Positions 25,490 to 34,674 of a DNA stretch of 64,000 nucleotides are shown piece by piece. Source of the stretch: Chrysoporthe austroafricana (Eukaryota; Ascomycota; Sordariomycetes; Diaporthales; Cryphonectriaceae); assembly GCA_001051155.2 (NCBI GenBank), contig JYIP02000003.1, positions 5,394,001-5,458,000 on the forward strand, read 5' to 3'. The notes under the pieces are model-generated. The model saw only the letters and a program-made list of their open reading frames with translations, did not search any database and was not told the DNA's origin. The position numbers and the translations under genes were made by a program. Numbering within the stretch: the stretch's first letter is position 1; each line of letters begins with the position of its first letter.

Positions 25490-26109
25490 CCAGAAAGCCC
25501 GGCCGGATTTTCAGGCCTAGCGGCTAAATCAATAATCGACCAATTAACATTTGCCCTAAGCTGCTATAATGCGGTATCAAAATCAAAACTCTCAAGAAGA
25601 GGGCCTTCCGGAATAAAGGGCCCCTTGGCATAACGTTCGGCTTCGGCCCTATAGCGCTCCTTTTCAGCCTTCTCGGCTTCCAACCTTTCTAACTCTTTAA
25701 TAATATCCAATCCGCGACAAACCGCACGCGCTATCTTCTCGGCCTATAACCGATACTGTTTCCGCAAACGCAAGACCTTGGCATTTGCCAATATCGCCTC
25801 CCTTTCGGCCGTTTCCAGTTCCGCCTCGATTTGGGAATACTATTTTGCGATTTTTTGTATTTGCAAAGGGGAAAGCCCAGCCATATCGCAATTTCCCCGT
25901 TTACTGCAAATACATTCCGCATACCGGGAGGAATCCTTTTCAGAAACAGTATAAGGAAAATTGCGATTGATACAAGCAGAATAAGCAGGCATTGCTAAGC
26001 AGTAAGAAAAAACCGAAAAGTAAAGAGCGTTGCTCTGAATAATCTTTTTGTAACGGAACTTTTCGACTCTACCAGATATCTTAATTAGGAAAGTACGAAC
26101 GAGAACCAA
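25490..26109 (-). pseudogene. Copy B antisense gene (coiled-coil protein), broken
   Basis: From 26109 on the minus strand the frame runs through RTFLIKISGRVEKFRYKK, a Cys-bearing segment (RYAECICSKRGNCDMAGLS), then past an in-frame stop through AELETAEREAILANAKVLRL and KELERLEAEKAEKERYRAEA, ending PLLESFDFDTAL and GASFLSG. This gives the longest view of the protein, about 210 residues. Only about three stops interrupt it. It aligns end to end with copies A and D and partly with C. Confidence 0.7.
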
Positions 26110-26169
26110 AAGGAATAAAAGCGCTTATAAGGAAATTGATAAGAATATCAAGCAATAAGAAAGAGATAA

Positions 26170-26609
26170 TATTATAAACCGATACGCAAAACCAGGATAT
26201 AGTACCAAAGCCAAAAACGGCCTATTCGGCATAGGAAATCCGGAATAGGCTGCAAGCCTAACTATACGCTTACGTAAGCCAGGGTTAGGGAAGAAGACCG
26301 ACGGGACCGTTATCGGTCCTATCGATATAACTATAGACCGATAAGTTCGATATCGGTCCTATCGGTCCATACCAGAAGAGCTAGATATATAAGGACGAAG
26401 TATCCGATAGGTAAAACTACTATAGCTTTTCAGTTGTCAATCTAAGTATCAATTGGACCCTATTATTGATAATCGCTTACGACTTATGAATATTGCAATA
26501 TACGACGAACGTGTTTCGGTATCTAAAGGTTGTACTTGGCACCGCCCTTGCTAGCATAAACCCCTTCGACCCTATAGTATATCTTAGGATTGCTGCAGCG
26601 TTTATAACA
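26170..26609 (+). repeat. Copy B 3' LTR
   Basis: This is 440 bp, equal in length to the 5' LTR, ending in GTTTATAACA and followed by the GTTAA target duplicate. The purine tract AAGAAAGAGATAA precedes it. Confidence 0.9.
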
Positions 26610-26614
26610 GTTAA

Positions 26615-27160
26615 ACTAGAATAACAATCCCTAAATCAATACCGAAATACCGATTAAAACGCAGCCGCTCGCGCAGCTGCAAGGATTGTCGAACTAGTCG
26701 ACAATATCGAAAAACTTAACCGACTAATTAGCATTTGTAAAATCAGATAGGGCCAGATAAAGTCGAAAAGCAAGTAGATATTATTAGACGGAATACGCTT
26801 ACCTTGCAAAGGTCTTTATACTACCACCCACTTCTTTTCCCTTACCCGCCCAATAACGTAGTCTACCTTTCGGCCAGTTACTACTACCTTAATATCCCTT
26901 TATATACAGAATTTCAGCCAAAGCCTCCATAGAAAATAGCCGTTCGCGCAGCCGTACTATATGCAAAGTTAGTCGCAACAAGTAAATAAATAAGTTCCAA
27001 GAAGAAACTTTAAACGACCATATTTAATAGACAATAACCGCTCATCGACAGCGACCTGCCACTTTACTTGCATGAAATTGACAGATGCCACAAGATGTAC
27101 TCGTACTCCCGCGATTCTTGCGAAACAATGGATCATGAGAAAGAATGGCCTTTATTCTCT
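26615..27160. other. Boundary between AT-rich and normal-composition DNA
   Basis: The pre-insertion flank of copy B continues here. Stop-rich sequence with mixed composition gives way to ordinary composition at about 27.0-27.1 kb. Short Ala/Arg-rich readings (26660-26720) are not long enough to identify. Confidence 0.5.
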
Positions 27161-27289
27161 TCCGAATAGAGTTCTGCAGAACTAGCATCTTTCTGTAAAA
27201 ACCCATGGTTCTTCTTAGCCATCACATTCCCTAATTCCCGCTTCGAATATTCTCTTCATCCACGACGCCCTCTGCCGTGTATTCGACAG

Positions 27290-28358
27290 GTCGGAGTATC
27301 GCTCGCTAAAGGCACCTTTAGCACAGTTAGAAAACTCGCCATCCACCCGGCGCACATAGAAGGTAGAAAGCACAATACGGCACTCCAATCGGCAAGTATA
27401 AATATTGATAGCTATGGGAGTGAGGGAGAATGCTAACAAAGTTTCCCAAATGGACGAGCAAGGCCCTTGCGTAGCTATAAAGGTTCTGCATATCAGCGAA
27501 TCAGACGAAAAGAACAGGTACAGCGCGGAACTCGGAGTCCTTGCAACTATTAGCAGACTTTGCCACGCACATCTCATAATTGCAATTGCGGCCTACACTG
27601 GTAAAGAACGCGCTTTCATCTTTCTTTGGGCGAATGGTGGAAATCTTCTCGATCTCTTTCAGCGATACGATAACCAGCGCCGCTCTCGTGAGATGACCGT
27701 TTGGATCACCAGACAAATCTGGGGTGCCTTCGATGGGTTGAGCACGCTGCATGATAAGAACTGTCGCCATGGCGATTTAAAACCCGAGAACATTCTCCAC
27801 TTTCCAGCACCGGGACAGTCTGGACATGGAAGCACACCGAGCTTAACAGGAAGACTTGTCGTCGCGGACCTTAGACTAACCAGATTCCATCACGATCCAA
27901 CTCAAAATCGCGCGGACCCAACGGTCACACGGACAGGAACCCAAAAGTACGAGCCCCCCGAAATCGACACTGAAAGAAACACGGCCGGACAGCTCCGTTC
28001 TCGGTTATATGACACTTGGTCTATGGGATGCATACTTCTTGAGACTCTAATTTGGCTCCTATACGGATATGCAGAACGGGTTCGGTTTATGAAGCCTATC
28101 GCCAAGTTCTGCACAGAGAGTGCAACCGGCATGGCAATTCACCCACAAGCATCCAGGTGGATGCTACATATGGAGAGAGATGATCGGTGCAAGCAAGGTA
28201 CTGCTCTACGAGACATCCTCAATCTCGCTCGCAATCAACTGCTAGTCGTAGAGATGGAAGGAGATAGAGGAAGAAGAGCTTACGCGCCTAATTGCAAAAA
28301 GAAGATGGACGAAATTGTTCAGCAGCTCGATGACCAGAACAGGCAAAATGACTCATAA
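27290..28358 (+). CDS. Protein-kinase-like protein (5' end incomplete)
   Basis: The main frame (27463-28358) reads a serine/threonine kinase fold: VAIKVL with the ATP-anchoring Lys, catalytic loop HGDLKPENIL (HRD changed to HGD, Asp kept), then DLR where DFG is expected, YEPPE for the APE motif, and YDTWSMGCILLE. The C-terminal end (WMLHMERDDRC...LLVVE) matches the usual end of a fungal kinase-like family. The glycine loop is absent from this frame but appears upstream in another frame as SLAKGTFSTVRKLA (27299-27340). A GTATAA donor at 27396, a GCTAAC branch site at 27432 and an AG at 27462 make a 67-bp intron that joins the two in phase. No ATG was found in the upstream frame (open from 27170), so the true start needs another exon or the gene is truncated. 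The loss of the DFG Gly suggests weak or no activity. Confidence 0.7.
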
Positions 28359-28512
28359 GTCGCAACACCCCCCTCACGGGCCAAGCCCCCTGACGGGCCA
28401 CCCCAGCCGCCCATACCGCTATTCCATTACCCTTTAAACATTCCTTTGTTTCTCAACCATTTCTTATCGAAAAATCTTTATTCTTTCAGAATATCTCTAT
28501 TGATAACTAAAG

Positions 28513-28690
28513 ATGCCTTATACCGAAAGTAATATCCAGCGAGCCATTATTGCGGTCAGGGCTGGCGGATCTCAGCGAACCGCCTCTTCCGATTACGGTA
28601 TTCCAAAGGCTATTTTTCAGCAATGTCTTCTAGGGAAGCTGATTCCCTTGTGGAAGTGGTGCGAAACTGGGCGAGGGTGGAACTAGATGT
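28513..28690 (+). pseudogene. Pogo/Fot1-type transposase N-terminal fragment
   Basis: An ATG at 28513 opens a short frame (MPYTESNIQRAIIAVRAGG, then QRTASSDYGIPKAIFQQ). This is the Psq-type helix-turn-helix of pogo/Fot1 transposases (Ala-rich helix, then YGIPKxTxxxR). The frame shifts after about 45 codons and no DDE domain follows, so only a scrap remains. A G-rich sequence about 140 bases further on (28826) may be an end of the same element. Confidence 0.5.
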
Positions 28691-28699
28691 TGAATTAAG

Positions 28700-29717
28700 T
28701 GCCCTGGAGATTGTCGGATCAAGAACACTGGTTACGCTGAAGATCATGAGTTAGATAACGAATACAGAAAGCCACAATGGCAAACGAATCTTTCCCTGAT
28801 TTTCGTGTAGTCATACTGAAATCTTAAGGGGGGGAGGCTCGGAGGTATCCCGACACGTGGGATTTGACCAATTCTTATTGCAGATTTTATGATTAATTTA
28901 TTCTTACATGAGAATCAGTCTGCGGTTTTCACGGCATCAGAATATGGGATGTTTGTATGAATGAACTTGATCTGTTGTCGTGGGTTCCATTATAGGGCTA
29001 TCAAGTTCTAAAACGGAAGGACGTATGAATTATTCCGCTTCGGATGCTCGCAAGAGCAGCCTTACATGTGTCACGCGGCTTTGTGAGTGCAGCGCTGTAA
29101 AGCGACGGCACTATCGACGGAGCCTGTCTCCCCGGCCTTGGCGCTTCTCTCACCCTCGTCAAGACGGCATGCTCCATCCAAAACTATTGGAGGAATTCCC
29201 ACCACTTTTGTAACGCGTGATAGCTTAAAACCCACTTTTGCAAAATCACATCTTACTACGTGCCTTTCCAATTGGCTCGGCTATAGACCTTACCATTATC
29301 ATACTCTCTTATGTCCAAAACTATTGCGATATCCCCGCTACATCCTTGCAAGGCACCTTTATCTCCACTAAGGTTTGCGTGGGGAGCGAGTATGTTGTAT
29401 TCAGATCTGAGTTGAGAATTGGCATTAGCACTGAGCAGAGCATTACAGGTGTGAGACAATACGGTAGGTGACAAAGAGCTAAACGATACCTTCCTTCTGT
29501 AATTATTAGCACAGTGCTCCCTTCTGGCTCTTCGGGTCAAATGCAGACGCGCACGTCTCACACGCGACCTCGCCATGGCCAAGGACAAGCCAGCAGATGG
29601 GCTGGAGGAGGATGATAAAAGGGCAGGCTAGACATACCACGCGGCTTAAAGCTCTACAATGTAGCTGTCCTACATCGATGCCGTTTCAGCTACTTGTCGA
29701 ATTCATCCAAAGCAGCC
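28700..29717. other. Intergenic, no gene seen
   Basis: Only short overlapping frames without family resemblance occur. It includes the promoter of the arabinofuranosidase gene, with a GGCTAG at 29626-29631 that fits the GGCTAR consensus of XlnR/AraR-type regulators, and a GATAAAA at 29614 that could serve as a TATA element. Both are single short matches. Confidence 0.4.
28826..28876 (+). repeat. G-run dispersed repeat, copy 1
   Basis: A run of seven G is followed by a sequence similar to 31958-32011: GCT-AG-TA-CCG-ACGT-GGATT-GACCAAT is shared in order. It is possibly a terminal sequence of a small DNA transposon. Confidence 0.35.
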
Positions 29718-31253
29718 ATGCCTTCACTACTAAACCTCGAGCGCGCCTGCGTTGATGTACTCGCTCTAGGCTTTGTTGCCACGGGCTTATTCTCCCTCGT
29801 CGCTGCCGGGCCCTGTGATATCTACTCTTCGGGCGGCACGCCCTGCGTCGCCGCGCACAGCACCACTCGCGCTCTGTACAGCGCTTACACTGGCCCACTC
29901 TACCAAGTACAACGCGGCTCTGACGGGACTACGACCACCATCTCGCCGCTGTCGGCCGGCGGCGTTGCCAATGCCGCCGCCCAAGACACGTTCTGCGCCG
30001 GGACTACCTGCCTCATCACTATCATTTATGACCAGTCCGGCAACGGTAATCACCTCACCCAGGCTCCGCCCGGCGGCTTCGATGGCCCACAGACCAATGG
30101 CTACGACAACCTCGCTAGCGCAATTGGCGCACCGGTCACGCTGAATGGTCAAAAAGCGTACGGCGTCTTCATCTCGCCCGGCACCGGCTACCGCAACGAC
30201 GACACTAACGGCATAGCTACAGGCGACGCGGCCGAGGGCATGTATGCAGTTCTCGACGGGACCCATTACAATGATGCCTGCTGCTTCGACTACGGCAACG
30301 CCGAAACTAGCAATACCGATACGGGTGATGGCCATATGGAGGCTATCTACTTTGGCGACTGCACGGTCTGGGGCACTGGCTCCGGCGACGGCCCTTGGAT
30401 TATGGCCGATCTCGAGAACGGCCTGTTCTCTGGCTCCAGCGCCGGCGAAAACGCGGCCGACCCATCTATCCCTGCAAGCAACCGGTTTCTCACTGCTGTC
30501 GTCAAGGGGGAGCCAAATGAGTGGGAGATCCGTGGCGGCAACGCTGCATCCGGCTCGCTGTCCACGTACTTCAGCGGCGTGCGCCCCTCTGGCTACAATC
30601 CGATGAGCAAGGAGTCAGCTCTCATCTTAGGTATAGGAGGAGATAATAGTAACGGAGCACAAGGCACGTTTTACGAGGGCGTTATGACCTCGGGGTATCC
30701 GTCCGATGCTACGGAAAATTCGGTGCAGGCGAACGTCGTGGCGGCCGGATATGCGACCACTTCGCTTACTAGCGGCCCGGCGCTAACCGTCGGTTCCTCC
30801 GTCTCGTTTCAGGCAACTACGCCCGGCTACACGACACGCTATATCGCACATACAGGCGACACCGTTAACACCCAAGTCGTCTCCTCGTCCAGCACCACCG
30901 CCCTTCAACAGGAGGCTAGCTGGACGGTTGTTACTGGCCTGGGCAACAGCGCCTGCTTCTCGTTCGAGTCCGTCGACACCCCTGGCAGCTACATACGGCA
31001 CTATGACTTCGAGCTTCTTCTCAACGCTGACGACGGCACTAAGCAGTTCTACGAAGATGCCACCTTCTGCCCTCAGGCTGGCATTAACGGTGAAGGCAGC
31101 TCAATTCGATCCTGGAGCTACCCCACCCGCTATTTCCGCCACTACGACAACGTGCTTTACGCTGCTAGCAATGGCGGCCCTGAGACGTTCGACGCCACCG
31201 CGGAGTTCAATTACGACGTGACCTGGATTATCAGCTCCGGCTTCGCTTCTTGA
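29718..31253 (+). CDS. abfB: Secreted alpha-L-arabinofuranosidase B, GH54 with CBM42
   Basis: The protein is 511 residues and removes terminal alpha-L-arabinofuranosyl groups from arabinoxylan and arabinan outside the cell. A hydrophobic leader (about residues 1-30) ends before GPCDIY, the mature N-terminus of Aspergillus AbfB-type enzymes. The GH54 domain runs to about residue 350. The catalytic nucleophile is Glu233 in ADLENGLF and the acid/base is Asp309 in GIGGDN; both match known GH54 positions. The C-terminal 160 residues form the arabinose-binding CBM42 beta-trefoil (RYIAHT, SYIRHYDFELLL, TRYFRHYDNVLYA repeats). It has no introns. The start is the first ATG after an upstream non-ATG frame extension. 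Nothing is missing, so it should be functional. It is not obviously part of the neighbouring metabolite cluster. Confidence 0.95.
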   Translation: MPSLLNLERACVDVLALGFVATGLFSLVAAGPCDIYSSGGTPCVAAHSTTRALYSAYTGPLYQVQRGSDGTTTTISPLSAGGVANAAAQDTFCAGTTCLITIIYDQSGNGNHLTQAPPGGFDGPQTNGYDNLASAIGAPVTLNGQKAYGVFISPGTGYRNDDTNGIATGDAAEGMYAVLDGTHYNDACCFDYGNAETSNTDTGDGHMEAIYFGDCTVWGTGSGDGPWIMADLENGLFSGSSAGENAADPSIPASNRFLTAVVKGEPNEWEIRGGNAASGSLSTYFSGVRPSGYNPMSKESALILGIGGDNSNGAQGTFYEGVMTSGYPSDATENSVQANVVAAGYATTSLTSGPALTVGSSVSFQATTPGYTTRYIAHTGDTVNTQVVSSSSTTALQQEASWTVVTGLGNSACFSFESVDTPGSYIRHYDFELLLNADDGTKQFYEDATFCPQAGINGEGSSIRSWSYPTRYFRHYDNVLYAASNGGPETFDATAEFNYDVTWIISSGFAS

Positions 31254-31957
31254 GTCCTGTAAGGATGCGCAAGTAAATGTACAGCTTGCCCGTACAGGTA
31301 TAGTATGCGAAAACCTTCGGCACGGTCATGTATCCGTACGATGATGGATATGTATGTAACGACTTAGATATCGGCCTATGAAGGGCAAATTTAATGAAAG
31401 CGGCCCTCTATCTTGAAATTCAAGCCCGTTTGCTTATACTCTATCTAATAATTACAGACTTAATTCGCAAGTTCTGATGTATCTGTGGCCTGTAAGTGAA
31501 AGGAGGCTAGTTCAGAGATTTAGCAAATAGGGATAAAGATTTAGTAGAGCCTATCGGGAGTATATTGTCTTTTGCTTGGAATAGGTGGTGACAACAGCCT
31601 TTCCTCTTCTCTTCTCTTCGGATTCTGGGCTAGCAGGAGTGCTGGTGGTGATCGTAAGACGCATCGATTTACCAACCACTATCCCGCCCTCCGTTTGCCT
31701 CGAGCATACTGACACTTTGGACCCACTACGCCGTATTGATGCGAGCTTTAGCTTATGCGTGTCATGGCTCGCATTTCGAATAGCTGGAGCCTTCTTGAGA
31801 AGCTAAGCCCGTCGCGAGCCCTAAAAAGCAGCTCTTTCAAAGAGCGTACTTTGTCAGCATAGAGTCTATTTGACGAGCGGATGTCTATTTTCGCCTATCT
31901 ATTACTTCCTATATAGATAGCAACCGTTTATCGACCACGTGGGATTTCATTAAAAAA

Positions 31958-32011
31958 AAAGGGGGGGGGGGCTGTAGATACTTCCGTACGTAGGATTCGA
32001 CCAATCCCTCC
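31958..32011 (+). repeat. G-run dispersed repeat, copy 2
   Basis: This is a second copy of the sequence at 28826, same orientation, here with 12 G after an A run. A similar CACGTGGGATTT lies just upstream (31937) and GACCAATC recurs at 32029, so this end may be composite. Confidence 0.35.
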
Positions 32012-32834
32012 CTCGCCTTTCGAAACTGACCAATCTCCTCCTCGGGAGGTATCTGCAGAGCACAGAGTTTAGAGCACTCTGCTCCGTTGAATGATCATGT
32101 TTCAAAAAGTCTGGAATACCGGTACGCATCCGACAATGATACTCACGTAAATTTCGACTATACTGTGCGCAATGACTAGAAGATCGGCTTTTGAAAGCAT
32201 ACTTACTGAGATGCTATATACACAGCTGCTGTTCTCGCAGAAAACGCATAAGTCTGGCTGATGTCATTGAACCCTTTGCTTTGGCATCTTACGACCTAAC
32301 AAGTAGTTTGCCGTTGCAGTGATTGATAGCGGCGCTGCAGCCGTTAGCAGCTGCAATGAAGACACGCTATGCTTAAAATGGTTTAATGAATTGTGGAAAA
32401 ACCCGTTGGGACATGGAACTGAAGCTTCCGATAAAAGAGGGTCCGGGTCCACTGTATTATGTAGTAAATTGATTGTCCCCCCCCACATCCCGTCTTTATT
32501 CAACATTTTATTATATTATATATGGTTTCACTTTACGCAGCTATCGCCCCGTTTATTACCGTCGGATTTCACTGGGTTTGGGCGGCAGGTCTTACGATAG
32601 AAAAGCTGTTGTACGGCTACTATGTAAAGGGTCTGGTCGTTCTGTTGCTTCAAAAAGGATAACCCTTATATAAATAGGCCGAAAGAATACCCCAGAGCAG
32701 GTTTTCCCCCAAAGAAACGCCATGCAAACTAGAATAGAGCAAAATAGACCAGTCTGCAACCGCGTTTTCTTCCGACGATTGATACTACTCGCGGGTGGCT
32801 AAAGTATAATGAAATTGTTCAGAATCGGGCTATG

Positions 32835-32959
32835 CATTATGTGGGCTGTGGGATCATAAGGCCGAGTTCCGCCGCATCCAATACCAATGCCCACGGAGAA
32901 TTCAGCGTGAACGACATTGTTTCGGATGTGCCTCTACATTATGTGGGTTATGAGACCAT
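32835..32959 (+). repeat. Pair of 23-bp direct repeats upstream of the Cys-rich peptide gene
   Basis: CATTATGTGGGCTGTGGGATCAT-like sequences occur at 32835-32857 and 32937-32959, differing at four sites by transitions. They lie 172-296 bp before the ATG of the six-cysteine peptide gene. They could be regulatory repeats or a decayed duplication. Confidence 0.4.
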
Positions 32960-32990
32960 TTTTAGGGTGAGCAGATTATGATATTTCAAA

Positions 32991-32998
32991 TATAAATA
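32991..32998 (+). promoter_or_regulatory. TATA-like box of the small Cys-rich gene
   Basis: TATAAATA lies 133-140 bp upstream of the ATG, followed by a pyrimidine-rich stretch (33012-33034). This is a common fungal core-promoter arrangement for highly expressed secreted proteins. Confidence 0.45.
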
Positions 32999-33130
32999 AT
33001 GTAGCTTGATGCCTTCTCTTTTCTGTCTTTTTAGCATCACTACTCGCCACTATTATTCTACGCATCTACCTCTAGGCAATCTCGCAGCTTAACCGACTTT
33101 CGCATCAAGCCTCTCATCTAGGTCAACAAA

Positions 33131-33396
33131 ATGAAGACCAACTTCATTCTCATTGCCCTTTTCGGCATTGCTAGTGCGGCCGTTCCGGCTGTCTTCAACG
33201 AAAAGCGTTGTGTGGCTACTGGTGGTACGTGTCCCATTCCGTCTTATAAGATTGCTTATTCTAGAAGCTAATCTGGAAAAAAAAAAAAATTATAGATGAC
33301 TGCATTGCGAGTAATGACTGCTGCAGCGGCTACTGCCACAATATCTCTCCTACCGGTGACAATTCTTCTGGTAACTTCAAGTGTGTTGCGACCTAG
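33131..33396 (+). CDS. Small secreted six-cysteine (knottin-like) peptide
   Basis: Two exons, 33131-33224 and 33296-33396, are separated by a 71-bp GTACGT...TATAG intron that contains an A run, and encode 64 residues. A signal peptide (residues 1-16, MKTNFILIALFGIASA) is followed by a short propeptide ending in a KR Kex2-type site (residues 25-26). The mature peptide has Cys at 27, 34, 40, 41, 45 and 61, spacing C-x6-C-x5-CC-x3-C-x15-C, the pattern of inhibitor-cystine-knot (knottin) folds. Two N-glycosylation sequons (NIS, NSS) sit in the last loop. The intron joins in phase within a GAT codon. It could be an effector-like, antimicrobial or structural peptide; sequence alone does not decide. 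There is no sign of decay. Confidence 0.8.
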
Positions 33397-34674
33397 AAGG
33401 TGAAAGGGGATCGAATCAGCGATGAGACAAGGCTTGAGCAAATCCGCATGTATATTGAACATACATTAAACGGGCTTGTCCGTTTACTTACTACGAGCTC
33501 ACTTCATATGACCTTTATTTTGAGTCAGCTTATATCAAGTGAGATCAATTTACGGAATTTCTCTAATCGGCCTCTTTAACTTAGACGTGTCATCGCCGTT
33601 CTTTTTCCCTATTTGTTATTGTTCGTCCGACCTCTGTCGCTCCAGTAAGCCTGTTTCTATTTCTGTTCGGCCGTGCAGTTTTGTTACACTCGGGGGGGTA
33701 TCTCGATGCAAATTATAAACCCCAAGAACATGCTTCTGCTGTTAGTGCTACAATACGACCAAAGCGCAGCAGATCAAGCAATTAAGAGGTCAAACTTGGG
33801 AAGCCTTACCTGAGATGCTATAGTCGGTAAGGGATACGACGAATCACCTAAGTATTTACATTATTTCATTTCCAATAAGTAGTTCGTGTGTGACGTCGTC
33901 TCTCATCAACTTCACTCTCCGGATTCCTGTACTTCTTTTTTATCAGCTTGGTTGCCGTAAGTACGAAGCGAAGCGGAATTCTCTACCAGGAGCTACGGAA
34001 CCTTATCGAGCTCCTGGACTGATCACATCACACGCAGCGAGACCGGAGCTAGGTAACAATACGGGAGCAAGCGAATCAAGCCATTGTAGCGAATCTTGAA
34101 GAAGGGATAGCACAGCCAAGAGTGCCTAGTGGCGAGGACAGCGAGTGAGCAGCGGAAGAGAATCAAGGCAGACTTCATCCAAGCATCCAGGACAGATATA
34201 AAATAACGAAAAAGAAGGAATAAGATAATTCTCTTGTCTTTTGTTTTAAGCGTTTAGAACTGTTGGACTCTTGTTAATAAAACTCTACTGAAATGCCGAT
34301 ATAAAATTCTCTTTGTTTAAGTGAATAGCTATTGATATAATTACATATTAGTAGAAACTGTGTCAGAAAAAAGATTTGAAAGTTGATGTTTCCTGTATAA
34401 ACTTCAGCGGTCGCAATACTTGACTATATTGACTATTTTTTTTTTTTTTTGTAGCATTATTTCTACACGGTTCAGACAAGCAAGAGGGGTATTTATTGCG
34501 TAATACGGATCTCAATCGTATTAACATTATTAAAGTTTATTTCTTCGTTGAATAATAGTAAAATTGAGAATTAAGATTTTACAAAAGTATTATTAAAAAG
34601 TTTTAGAACCTTCATTTATAATAAATTCAAGATATATAATAACTAAAGAAATATATTCAAAACAATCAAACGCC
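33397..34674. other. Intergenic, AT-rich toward the PKS-NRPS 3' end
   Basis: No gene was identified. An ORF of 69 codons at 33890-34099 has no family resemblance. From about 34200 the sequence turns AT-rich with a T run at 34438-34452, and the last part is the presumed 3' UTR and terminator of the PKS-NRPS gene. Confidence 0.5.

Larger units (their letters stand above)
11889..26609 (+). mobile_element. Copy B: full-length Ty3/Gypsy LTR retrotransposon split by copy C
   Basis: The ends are TGTTATAAAC (11889) and GTTTATAACA (26609), a perfect 10-bp terminal inverted repeat. They are flanked by perfect target duplicates GTTAA at 11884-11888 and 26610-26614. Removing copy C and one CTATT duplicate leaves about 7.45 kb, close to the other copies. 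The chromodomain reading continues across the excised insertion (IKWKSY before 17965, then KRKQLGINQKPK after 25238), which shows the two halves belong together. Confidence 0.9.
31254..33120. other. Intergenic between abfB and the small Cys-rich gene
   Basis: No gene of recognisable family was found. Short frames (for example 31585-31806) lack support. The region has a G-rich repeat at 31958, a C-rich patch near 32477 and paired direct repeats near 32835 and 32937, listed separately. Confidence 0.5.

Noticed and set aside
26640..27000. Ala/Arg-rich readings just right of copy B as a possible gene
   Set aside because: Frames are short and broken, and no motif was found; could be an older transposon tail.
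29787..30335. Long minus-strand frame opposite the arabinofuranosidase gene
   Set aside because: It is a shadow of the GC-rich GH54 coding sequence, with no family resemblance; the plus strand has intact catalytic residues.
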